A DNA stretch of 64,000 nucleotides from Dama dama (Eukaryota; Chordata; Mammalia; Artiodactyla; Cervidae). This document shows positions 54,140 to 64,000 of the stretch, piece after piece. The notes below the pieces were generated by a model. That model made no database searches and had not been told where the DNA came from. It saw nothing but the letters and a program-made list of their open reading frames with translations. Made by a program: the position numbers and the translations under genes. The DNA is taken from the NCBI RefSeq assembly GCF_033118175.1, contig NC_083693.1, positions 20,924,481 through 20,988,480 of the forward strand, written 5' to 3'. Within the stretch, counting starts at the first letter, position 1. The number at the start of each line of letters is the position of its first letter.

Positions 54140-56512
54140 ACCTGGGTTCAGATTTGAGTTAAAATCACAAAGGAATAAAACATGACCCATCACATCTGAG
54201 GAGTGTGCTTTTAGTTGGGATTTTTGCTCTCATGTTATTGGAAAGATTATGTATGTGTGGTATTGAACAGACTGCATGCATGATTGTATGTATATGTATA
54301 CTATAGATATGTATAGAGTATATATATATGAAAACTTTTTATGAGCCATAACCACAAAAATATGTATATGCCCACATGTATGGTCAATTAGATATGCAAC
54401 TCAGAATAACTGGAGTATTATTCAGAGTACAATAAAATGATTGCCATAAAATTGTTTGCTTTACATGCAAGGAAATCACACCGGCTGAAAACAGCCCTGT
54501 CTCTGTCCTTTCAGGTTTTAGACAGATGATAGATTGGCAGATCCAGAAAAGGAGACTGTATAAATTTTACTAAGCATCCTGCCAATCACATATTTCATAT
54601 CTGATGTGAAATTCTCACCCCTCTCCACCGCCAGATCGGTCATGGCTAACACCCAAATGGTCACCCCTGAGGACAAAATGGTCACCCTCTCTCTGCCATG
54701 ATGTCCCTGTCCAGGCCAGGCCTGACAGTGGAAGACAGAGTCTTTTCCTGCTGATAAACACGCAGTCCACATTGGCCTCACAGTGGAGACGGCGACAGAG
54801 CGTGGAGAGTAGTAAGAACTAAAACACACCTCCTCACACCTTTATCCTGAGCAGGAAATACCACACTGCTGGGAACATTTTTTACCTACATCCCTAATTT
54901 TTCTTTCTATTAAAATGGAAAATAATCTGAAATGCTGCAGAAACAGCTTTTGAATGCTCCAAGGACTCCTCTTCTTCAATGGCCATTGACAACATCCAAG
55001 CATGCCTCTTGTTTTGGAAACAACAGATGGTTACTTGAGGACATCTCATTTGGTTTTAAGACCCAATTATAAATTCAGGTATAAAATAAAATATTGGGGT
55101 TAATAAAGATCACACCTGCAAGCTTCCTCAGAACCTTCCACAATAAATAGGATCCATGCTGTCCCTGAGGCCCAGCCCCAGCTCCTGCGCTAGTCCCAGA
55201 ACTGATTATCTGCACATTGGCATCCAGAAATTCTGGCTTCCCCAATCAAGTCACCTAATGGTTTACTGTTAACATACATAACCCTTTTATTTGTTTTCAA
55301 GGAAGTTTAGTGTCTTTCTTTTTTTTTTTTCTTAAATTATCCTTTAAAAAAATGAGTGAGCAGTCCTTGCGGGGGGGATATTATGATTTAAAATCATCCT
55401 TGTTCAGCCTAACACAGTGAAATGGAAGTTAGTAATATACTTATAATAAAAAAGTTTAACAATTAAAGTAAAACATTTTACCACCTCTCTTTACAAGATC
55501 TACTATATATTTGACATGAGAAATTAGGTAATAGCAAAATCAGAATACACTTGAATCCAACCATGTTCAGAAGAATAAGTAAAGAATAAACAGAATAGAT
55601 TTGCTTTTGACATTTTATCAATATTTATTAGATTTCAGAATTTGTTAAAAACATCTGGAATATTATATTTATTTTTAATTAAAGTCTTACTCTTAATAAA
55701 TCCTTTGTTGGATGGTATTCTTATAAAATAAAAACTGTCAAAAAACTCTATATCTAGAAATAGCACAGCACTTTATATGTTTTCTCTACTTAATTTTTAA
55801 CCTTACATAGCCAGTTCTTAGTTTTGTCTGTTTTTCTGTTATAAATACTTTCATTAATGACAGTGAATAAATGCCTGAAAAGTACATTTTGACCTTAAAT
55901 TATCAGCTAAATCTTATCCCAAATATAATGTGAGATAACATTTGATTTCTCTAAAAGCCCTCTGCAGTTTTTGGAGACAGATAGTATCACAGTTTTTCCT
56001 TCTTTCTCTGACTATTGATCATTCAGCCACGCCAATTACAAGATGAACTGCACTATGAACCCTTGAGAAGGGCCAGACCACATATTTCACAGAGGTGGGA
56101 GAATGGGTCCCTGTCATTCTCTCTCATCATTAAAGCCTCAGGACTAGCACTGTGTGTTGGCACTTAGTAGGTGCTCAATAAATATTTGTCTCATAAAATG
56201 AGCTAATAAAACTATATAAAGACATGGGAGCTTTGTTACTGATTTAAGCTTAATAGAACATTGGAGGAATTTTTAAATTGCTAGAATGGGGAGATGCTGA
56301 CAGTTTTCCTATGACTTTTAAAAAAGGAGCTACCTCTTCCCAGTAAAATAAGTAGCCTCCAACTAATAAAAAAATAAAAAAAATTTAAAAAAAAGACTTA
56401 CCTCAAGTGAATTGGAAAAAAAAAATTCTTTGAATGGTTATTTAGAATGGGATAAATAAAACAGACATTTAAGTGATTAAAACAAGATTTGATATTACTA
56501 CACTGCCTAAAG
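54140..56512. other. AT-rich single-copy sequence
   Basis: No gene. A TA/TG-rich patch lies at about 54285-54330. An old L2/MIR 3' end is recognisable at about 56100-56210 ('cttagtaggtgctcaataaa'). The 103-codon minus frame 54518-54829 has no domain. Confidence 0.35.
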
Positions 56513-56513
56513 T

Positions 56514-56718
56514 TGGCTTCCCTGGTGGCTCAGACGATAAAGAATCTGCCTGCCAATTCAGGAGACCCAGGTTCGATCCTTGGGTCGGGAAGATCCCCTG
56601 GAGAAGAGAATGGCAACACACTCCAGTGTTCTTGCTTGGAGAATTCCATGGACAGAGGAGACTGGAAGGCTACAATCCATGGGGTCACAATGAGTTGGAC
56701 ATGACTGAGTGACTTTTT
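56514..56718 (+). mobile_element. Bov-tA SINE, sense
   Basis: Starts ggcttccctggtggctcaga, has the B-box-like ggttcgatcc, and ends 'ggacatgactgagtgact'. Close to full length; A and B boxes both look intact. No clear duplication. Confidence 0.92.
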
Positions 56719-57559
56719 CTGTAAGTAAATGGGATCAGAAAGAAAAAAAAATGGGAAAATAGGTTAGAAAAAAGTAGATAGTAAGAGATGTGAATAAAGA
56801 ACTAAGGGACCCAGGTGAATACTGCTCTAGTACCTGATGTAAGTGACTCTAACTAGTAAATCAAGGGCTCCTCCTTGACCTTAAAATTGAAGAGAGCTCT
56901 GTGGAAATATAGGGTGTGGTTTAGATCTTGTTTCTTTGAATGATGGCCCTTCAAGTCTTATAGAATGGAATACACTGAGGATGTCTTTGGGACACTCAGG
57001 AAAATCAAGACAAATTCAGATAGAGTAAACAAACTCTAACCACCTGAAATCCTAAAACAATTGGAATCAATAGTAAAATATATACAGTGGATTTCACTTA
57101 AAAATAATAATGTTCACTTTTCACTTCCTTTTAAGTGAATTTTGCCGATGATAAAACTACAAACATTCTGCTAACTCTAAATTCAAGCACGGCTAGTGTG
57201 TTAAAAATTTAAGCAAATTTTTGATTTAGATTGTGTTCTAAAAAAGAAAGGTGAGCTCTAGAGAGGATACTGGAGAGTCTTTAATCCATTTCATTAATGC
57301 AAATTCTGAACTCCTGATGAATTTATTTTCTCAAAGTCACTCAACCCTTAGGCAAAGGTTTACTTGAATTCAACCTTACTACTCCAAACCCTTTATTTAT
57401 CCTACCAAAACAGACTGTTGAGACATTTAGAATTGTCAGCAGGATGGTTGCTTAAGACTCTCTACTCTGCCTCTGCATTTCCAAGGAAGAAACCATGCGC
57501 AGTCAAGTATGGAAAATAAAATTACAGAAATATTCAGTATGAGCTTATACTCAGTTACT
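56719..57559. other. single-copy sequence
   Basis: Nothing recognised. Confidence 0.3.
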
Positions 57560-57569
57560 TCTTCATCTC

Positions 57570-57872
57570 AGTTCAGTTCAGTCTCTCAGTCATGTCTGAC
57601 TCTTTGCGATCCCATGGACTGCTTGCACGCCAGGCCTCCCAGTCCATCACCAACTCCCAGAGTTCACTCAAACTCAGGTCCATTGAGTCGGTGATGCCAT
57701 CCAGCCATCTCATCCTCTGTCATCCCCTTCTCCTCCTGCCTTCAATCTTTCCCAGCATCTGGGTCTTTTCAATGAGTCAATTCTTCACATCAGCTGGCCA
57801 AAGTATCGGAGTTTCAGCTTCAACATCAGTCCTTCCAATGAATATTCAGGACTGATTTCCTTTAGGATGGAC
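57570..57872 (-). mobile_element. BovB LINE 3' end, antisense
   Basis: From the tail cagttcagttcagtc to 'gatttcctttaggatggac'. Possible aged flanks tacttcttcatct / gacctctccatct match at 10 of 13 bases. The 61- and 87-codon plus frames are antisense shadows. Confidence 0.9.
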
Positions 57873-57882
57873 CTCTCCATCT

Positions 57883-60669
57883 AGGAAAGACCATACTTCT
57901 GTGCCCTCAGAATCTCATACTCAACTTCTTTATGGATCTGGTTTCTTTGGATATCCTTATTTAATATGCATCTACAATTTAATATAACCCAAACTAGTTT
58001 TATTACCTCTTCAGCTTCTTAACATTTTCATTCCTAACCTGCATTAATCAAGCACAGCCAGGACAGAATCTCTCTGCTCCTCTCTTTCTCTCACACTCCC
58101 TTTGATCACCAACTCTAGAGAGTTCCAATGTCTAAAGGTGATACAAGTTTGTTCTGTATTCTGAACCCCTTTTCTTCATAATGGCAAAGTCCATACCCCC
58201 ATTGCATCACCTGCACTGATGCAAGAGGGAATTGCTATCACCTATCTTTCACTCTTTTACATGTTTTCCTTTACTAGAGAGAAGTAGCTAAAAAAAAGTA
58301 ATTCATTTGTATCATGTTCAAGTCATTCCTCCAAAAGGTTGCTCACCGCTTTCAGTGTGAATTTTGAATAGCTCAGGCTTGTAAAAAATTGCAGAAGCTC
58401 ATAAATATGTAAGAATCCTCATTTGTCTGATCACCTGGTACTCTCCAGTATACACAGCCTACTTTCAGCTGCTCACTGTTTTCTGGACATGGATTCTGGT
58501 TCTTCAATTCCCCCTTCAGGAAGCTTTGTTCCTTAGAAATGAATCTGGTGCTCTCCCTGGCTGATCACTCTCTTGGATCTTCCTCTTCTGTTTCCCACAA
58601 CATGCTTCAGTCCAAGCCCTGCATGTTAGTGGACCTCTTAGGTGTAGCCCACGGCCTCCAGCTTTGACTAGAAATTTCTTCAATGCAAGGCTGTCTTGAT
58701 GTCACAGCACAGGTTCATTCCTCCAGCAAGGAGAACCCAGCAAAAACATAGTAGTAACATGTAGCTGACACTCAGCAAATATTTGCTAGGTAATTAAACT
58801 AATGGATCTAACTCAGCCCATGACACATTATGATCACTCTATAAATGTCAAGCAATTAATTTCTCTCTCATTGGTATCTTAACAGCAGAAACAGATGAAA
58901 AATATTTTTTAAAATGGTGCTGTCCAATCCCCAATGTCTTCTGAGAATAATCCAAACAACCAAAAGGATCTCTAGGTTTTCATTCTCCATATGAATAAAA
59001 AAAAGTCTATGTAAAATATCAATTTATGTCAAACCTATATTTTCTGAAAAGTTCTAAATATTCTAGGTAAGGCTAATATCTATAAACACTACCATTCCAT
59101 TTGTAAGTCATTCTTCTCCTAATGTAGAACTGAGTTTCCTCCCTCTTTCTTGAGTTTGTTATTCACTGTATTTGCTAAGGGTACATAAGCTACTTCTCTT
59201 TCTCAAGCTTGGTAACTGAGTCAGGCTTTGGTTATGTGTCCCATTTTTCTAAGAAGATTGATGAGCACAAAAATAGATCAAATGATTCATTTAAGGTTCA
59301 CCAAAGGTGTCAACAACTCCACCAAGATTAGGCTTTCTGCTTGGGGGCAGCTTGTTCTGCTACAGTAGATCCCCATGGCCACTACTCAGGTATTTATTTA
59401 TATGCTGTCCCTGGTGGAAGCAGGAGGTAATTCAGCTGAAGTTGGTGGGTGAAAGGAATATATATATGATGATTTTTTAAAAATACAGTAACTGTGACTA
59501 TGATATATACTGAGCAGGGAGAAGAAAAATGTGTCACATATATTCCCAAGATAAAGGATTATTTATACCACTCATTTTACCAAAAACTCTTGCAAGGGCT
59601 TACAACATAAAGAAATGTCATGAGCCAGACATCTAATAAATGACCAATATAGGCTATTTTTACTATGATCTGTGCATGAACTTGTCCAAGGGGTGTACTT
59701 GTTCATACTCACTACAGAAAAGATTCATGACATAGTACATGTAAGCACAAAAAAGAAATCACAATTTTACCTATCCAGGGACAGCTACTTTTAACACTTT
59801 CGATTCTCTTATACACATACTTATGCACACAGAAACAAGATCATGTTGGGTGTATTTTATTTTTCTAACACGTTCTTCAATGTAACGATGTGCTATAAAT
59901 ATATTTACATATAAATTAATATGTGTATCAACCAAGCTAAGCTAAATTAAAGCAACCAGAATCAAAATATAAAAAAATATATAACAACCAAACTTCATTT
60001 CTGGTTCATGCTGCTTGATCATACCAGAAGAGAAACCTCATTGTAATCTTTCAAAGCCTTGAGGCTGTACCAGATAGAAAATAGAGCACCACAGAGTCAT
60101 GCATTTCAATTAAATTCTCTACTCCAGAAATGAAATATACCTCAGGCCTTAGCAGTTTTCTAGATAGGAATAACAATACAGGTCTATCTAAGTATCAAGG
60201 AAGCAGGAAATATGATCATTCCATATGCCTGGAATTTGAGAACTGGAAATATTGGAATCTATGGTGTCATTTTCATGATTATATAATATTCCACTTAAAA
60301 TCTTATTTTCAACTTCTGTGTCTTGCTATGAAAATACTTTTCATACTTAGCCTGCAATTAAATATTTGTGCATACTCATAATTTTTTCTTGGATAACTAC
60401 TCACGCATAAAATAAGCATGTCTCTGGCCATGCATGATTTTAAAGTTTTAGATATGTAAATATTTAAATATATTTCAGGAAGCTACATTCTCACACGTTG
60501 TTATAGAATATTTTTTATATTCTTTAGCTTTAGCTGCACTGACATTTTTTAAGTATTATAAATTTGATAAGCAAAAAAATGTCAAGTTTACAGTTCTGAA
60601 ACCACTAGTTGCATTATCTTTTATAGATTTCCAAGTACTTTTACTTTTATTACAGGTATGAATCTTTCT
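57883..60669. other. mostly single-copy sequence, possible L2 traces
   Basis: About 2.8 kb. 58460-58800 has weak L2-like words (agcaaatatttgctaggta). No coding region supported; the 83-codon frame 60130-60381 has no domain. Confidence 0.3.
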
Positions 60670-62040
60670 AAATATCCTCTGGATACATCAGTACCACCAA
60701 ACACACTGAAAATATGCTGATTCCAATGACTCTGAGATTTCTAACTCAACTATCCCACTGCCAGTTTCAGCCTCTTGTTGGACATTAAATAAGCATCTCA
60801 CACTTAAAAGTCAAAAACAAATGTCATCCTTCCTACCGACCTGAGGATGCTGTGTGCCTTCAGGAAATGGTCCTGCAATAAACAAATTTACTCAGGCGAA
60901 AAACCCAGGAGTCATCACTGGTCTTTTGTTTCTTTCACACCTATATCTAATTACTAAAAAAATTCTGGAAGATCTAGTTTCAAGAAATTTCAAATCTATA
61001 CCACTACTTCCCTTGGACTGCAAGGATATCAAGCTAGTCAATCTTAAAGGAAATCAACCCTGAATGTTTATTGGAAAGACGGATGCTGAAGCTGAAAGCT
61101 CCAATACTTTGACTACCTGATGCCAAGAACCGACTCATTGGAAAAAGACCCTGATGCTGGGAAAGGTTGAAGACAGGAAGAGAAGGGGACAACAGAGAAT
61201 GAGATGGTTGGATGACATCACTGACTCAGTGGACCTGAGTTTGAGCAGGCTCCGGGGGTTGGTGATGGACAGGGAGGCCTGGCATGCTGCAGGTCATGGG
61301 GTTGCAAAGAGTCGAACACAACTGAGCGATTGAAGAGCAACCACCACTACTTCCTACCTCCACTACCTTGCCCTTGTCCTAGCTATCATTATTTTTTGTC
61401 TGAATTATTTCAAAACCCACCTAATTGGTCCCCCACTAATCTCAATTCAGCAGGTGGGATTAATTTTTTATGAGACAAAATTCATATACTATCAATGACT
61501 TGTGTAAAACTTTAATCATGAGCAGAATATGAGTCAAACGACTTCCATGGTCAAAAAGCTTTCCCTTTGCTGTCATAATCACTCTTATTCCCTTTGCTCT
61601 AGCTGTGCTGGGACATGCCAACCTACCCCCTCCATGAAATCTCCAAGTGTTTTTACTTGCTGTTTTACAGTTTGTTTTTTAAAATTGTTTCACAGATTTT
61701 TCACATGACTCTTTCTTCACTTTATCCAGGTCTCTGATTAAATGTCATCTTCTTCAAGAACACTTTGTTGACTGCTATCCGTAAAAGTACCCCTCCCCAC
61801 TGAATACATATACACATATACACCGTCACTATCATCATTGTCATATCTTAATTCTATTTCTTAAATATGTTCATAACATTAAACACTACTTAAAACACAA
61901 ACAAAGTTTGTCTCCCTTGCTCCACTAGAACCCAAGCTTCAGGAGAATAGAAACATAGACTACCTTTATGCCCAGCTTATTTCTAACCTTTAATCAGAGA
62001 CAAACAAAAAGTGTGAGTTCATGAAAAATAGTTTTGAGTG
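60670..62040 (+). mobile_element. L2 LINE 3' half, sense, split by BovB
   Basis: L2 ORF end and 3' region in order: 'aaacccaggagtcatcactg' (60901-60920), 'cttgcccttgtcctagctat', 'acctaattggtcccccacta', 'tttatccaggtctctgatta', 'aatgtcatcttcttcaagaa' and 'ccactagaacccaagcttca'. A BovB at 61012-61342 interrupts it. This is the longest L2 in the window; coding capacity is lost. Confidence 0.75.
61012..61342 (+). mobile_element. BovB LINE 3' end, sense, inside L2, perfect duplications
   Basis: From 'cttggactgcaaggatatca' to 'gagcgattgaagagcaacc'. Perfect 12-base duplications accactacttcc lie at 61000-61011 and 61343-61354, and the host L2 is continuous across them. The tail is not the usual CTGAA repeat. 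Confidence 0.95.
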
Positions 62041-62559
62041 AATGAAAAAGTCAAACTACCTATATCTCCTGAAACATGGTAAAGTGGGCCTGATCACCAC
62101 TGCAAAATACAAAGATGATGAGAAGATTTTGACAGAGGTAATTTAAATTGCATTTCTGAGTGACAAGAAAAGTTGAAGAACTAAAGAGTAAGCTGAAAAC
62201 ATAGATGTTGGCAAATGTAACCCAGAAAAAGATGATATTGTGTTGAAAGAGCAATACTGGGGAAGCAGAGTTTGCTATTTAATGGATACTCAAAAGAAAA
62301 AGAAAGACTAAACCTTGGACCCACACAAAGTGGAGGATTTGACTCAAGACATATACAGAGAAAGGACATTTAATAGAGTTAAACTGCCAGGAAAAACTCT
62401 GAGATCTTGCTTCAGGTAGAAATAAAATTGTATCTTTTGAAAGTGTGTTAATACAACCAAAACCTTAGTTTGCAAGCCTAAAAAAGGTAAGTGCTATGTT
62501 TTCCTGTCACTAAGCTTCAGAAAAGCCCAAGGCCAGCAAATTAAAGTGATTCCTTTTTA
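62041..62559. other. A-rich unassigned sequence
   Basis: No family recognised with confidence; the composition suggests old L1. Confidence 0.3.
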
Positions 62560-63597
62560 ATAGTAACACTATATCTAACAGAGGAAAATATACCAATTCT
62601 CTATAGAAAAAAAAGTAAATCTCTTCAAACTAGTACCTTAAAAATACCCATTGATTAAATTCAGGAAAATAAGAGGAAATAATAAAAACAAGAAAATCAC
62701 TAAATACACAAAGAAATTACCATTTGTGACCATTATCAAATACTATTTTTAATAACAGAGTTAGATAAACAACAGAACAAGGTTTCTGAAAAGACTGCAA
62801 ACTTTCTTTGAATTGTCAATGCAGACTTCAAAATGTGTAAAATAATTTTAAAATAATAGGATTTTATTGGAAAGAATAAAAGATATCTAAAAGATAATCC
62901 GAACAGTCAGGAAAAACTGAATGGCAGTCAAGCAGAACTATTGGAAAATAAAACTATAATTTTTAAAAATCAAAAGTACAGATAAAACAAAGGAATAATT
63001 GGCATTAAATAAATTAACTAGTGAACAGAGAGATGAAGATGAAAAAAACTCAAAATATAGCTCAGATATTAAGGATATGAAATTATGAGGGGAAGGTTAA
63101 AACATGAAGACTAGAAAGAGAGCATATAAGTTTAATTGCAAATTCTAAAGGAAAGGACTGAGGAGGAAGAGTTTGGTCATCTGAAACCCCTGGACACAAT
63201 ACAAGTGTTTTACAAAGGCAAAGGTAAAACAAAGGCATTGTGAGATAAAATAAAAGTTTTCCAACAGCAGACTATTTCTAAAAATATTCTAAAAGATGTA
63301 TTCTAGGAAAAATAGAAGTTATTCCATAAAGAAGATGTAGGGAGAAAGGAGAAGCAGGAATATATATATGACAAAAATTAAGCAAATATCAAGTCAAACA
63401 TAAAACATTACAATAAAGTGAATACTGATATTAAAAATAATAATGCAGGAAAAAACTAAAATAACAAATAAGAACTTGCAGGAATACTGGACCAGATACA
63501 TTTGGACCACAGCTTATGCTAAGGACACCAGACTCATGCATAATGGAAACTTGATAAATAACAAAGTGAATTTTGCATGTCTACAGTACACAGTAGG
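62560..63597 (+). mobile_element. ancient HAL1/L1-like sequence, sense
   Basis: Purine-rich plus strand with HAL1-like words ('ccaacagcagactatttcta', 'attctaaaagatgtattcta', 'aaaataaaactataattttt'). No open frame of note. Identification is tentative. Confidence 0.4.
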
Positions 63598-63715
63598 AAA
63601 TGCCAAATCACTCTAGTATTCTTGCCTGGAAAATTCCATGGACAGAAGAGCCTGGTGGGGCTGCTGTCCACGGGGACTCAAAGAGTTGGACATGACTGTA
63701 ACTGAGCAGCCACAC
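63598..63715 (+). mobile_element. Bov-A monomer SINE, sense
   Basis: 'gaaatgccaaatcactctag' to 'gacatgactgtaactgagc'; Bov-A body without a tRNA head. The short word cagtaca occurs on both sides. It lies within old L1-like DNA. Confidence 0.85.
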
Positions 63716-64000
63716 GCAGTACATAAGTAAGACTATTGAACACAAGATCTTAGCATGATCCATAAATGATGGGGAAAAAATCCGATGCCATTTTTAAACT
63801 GAAATTTAAAAATGGAGATCCAAGTGTATTAAAAATTTGAATGCAAAAAGTCAAAATTTAAAAATTCTAGAAGACAATATAAGAAAATATATCTTTTTGA
63901 CATTGAGGTAAGGAAAGAGTTTTTCAACAACATAAAAAAAGCACTAACCATAAGGAAAATTTACATTATATAAAAATACAAAACATTAATTTATTAAAAG
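63716..64000 (+). mobile_element. ancient L1 ORF2 3' region, sense, running off the window
   Basis: 'attctagaagacaatataag', 'gacattgaggtaaggaaaga' and 'agcactaaccataag' resemble L1 ORF2 near its C-terminus, sense strand, and continue past base 64000. Confidence 0.55.

Overview
This window is nuclear DNA of a pecoran ruminant (cattle, sheep, goat or deer type). The diagnostic signs are many Bov-tA and Bov-A SINEs (with their 'gactgagcgac' 3' ends), BovB (RTE-type) LINEs with recognisable endonuclease and reverse-transcriptase remnants, cetartiodactyl CHR SINEs and a ruminant-type L1 3' end. The exact species cannot be fixed from the sequence.

I find no protein-coding gene, exon chain, processed pseudogene, rRNA, free-standing tRNA gene or CRISPR array. 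Every long open frame that resembles a known protein is a piece of the BovB reverse transcriptase/endonuclease, or the antisense shadow of one. The window reads as a gene desert or the inside of a very large intron. By adding up my own boundaries, roughly 40 % is recognisable transposable element. The rest is AT-rich apparently single-copy sequence, a few stretches of which look like candidate conserved non-coding elements.

Layout. 1-12 kb: mostly single-copy DNA with scattered SINEs, L2, MIR and one old L1. 12.2-13.6 kb: an old L1 3' region followed by an MLT1-type LTR. 13.6-18.6 kb: single-copy DNA, MIR remnants and microsatellites. 18.6-21.6 kb: a Russian-doll block, in which an ERV LTR holds a 5'-inverted L1 that itself holds two BovB copies. 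21.6-24.9 kb: a nearly full-length but broken BovB. 25-31 kb: mostly single-copy. 31.2-39.3 kb: a retroelement-dense stretch with MLT1 LTRs broken by L1 and BovB, an old L1, four BovB copies and a probable Bov-tA/BovB chimera. 39.3-42.2 kb: mostly single-copy. 42.6-47.9 kb: one long antisense L1 interrupted by a Bov-tA, a BovB, a 5'-inverted (twin-primed) BovB and a three-unit Bov-A array. 48-57 kb: mostly single-copy with candidate conserved elements. 57-64 kb: a BovB tail, a long L2 split by a BovB with perfect target-site duplications, and A-rich old L1/HAL1-like sequence running off the end.

How the parts relate: BovB supplies the reverse transcriptase and endonuclease, and Bov-tA/Bov-A SINEs carry the same 3' end and are thought to be moved by it. 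The window shows several products of that partnership: clean target-site duplications, 5' truncations, twin-priming inversions in both L1 and BovB, and a candidate template-switch chimera. Family names were assigned from remembered consensus sequences, not from a database search, and old-repeat boundaries are good to tens of bases only.
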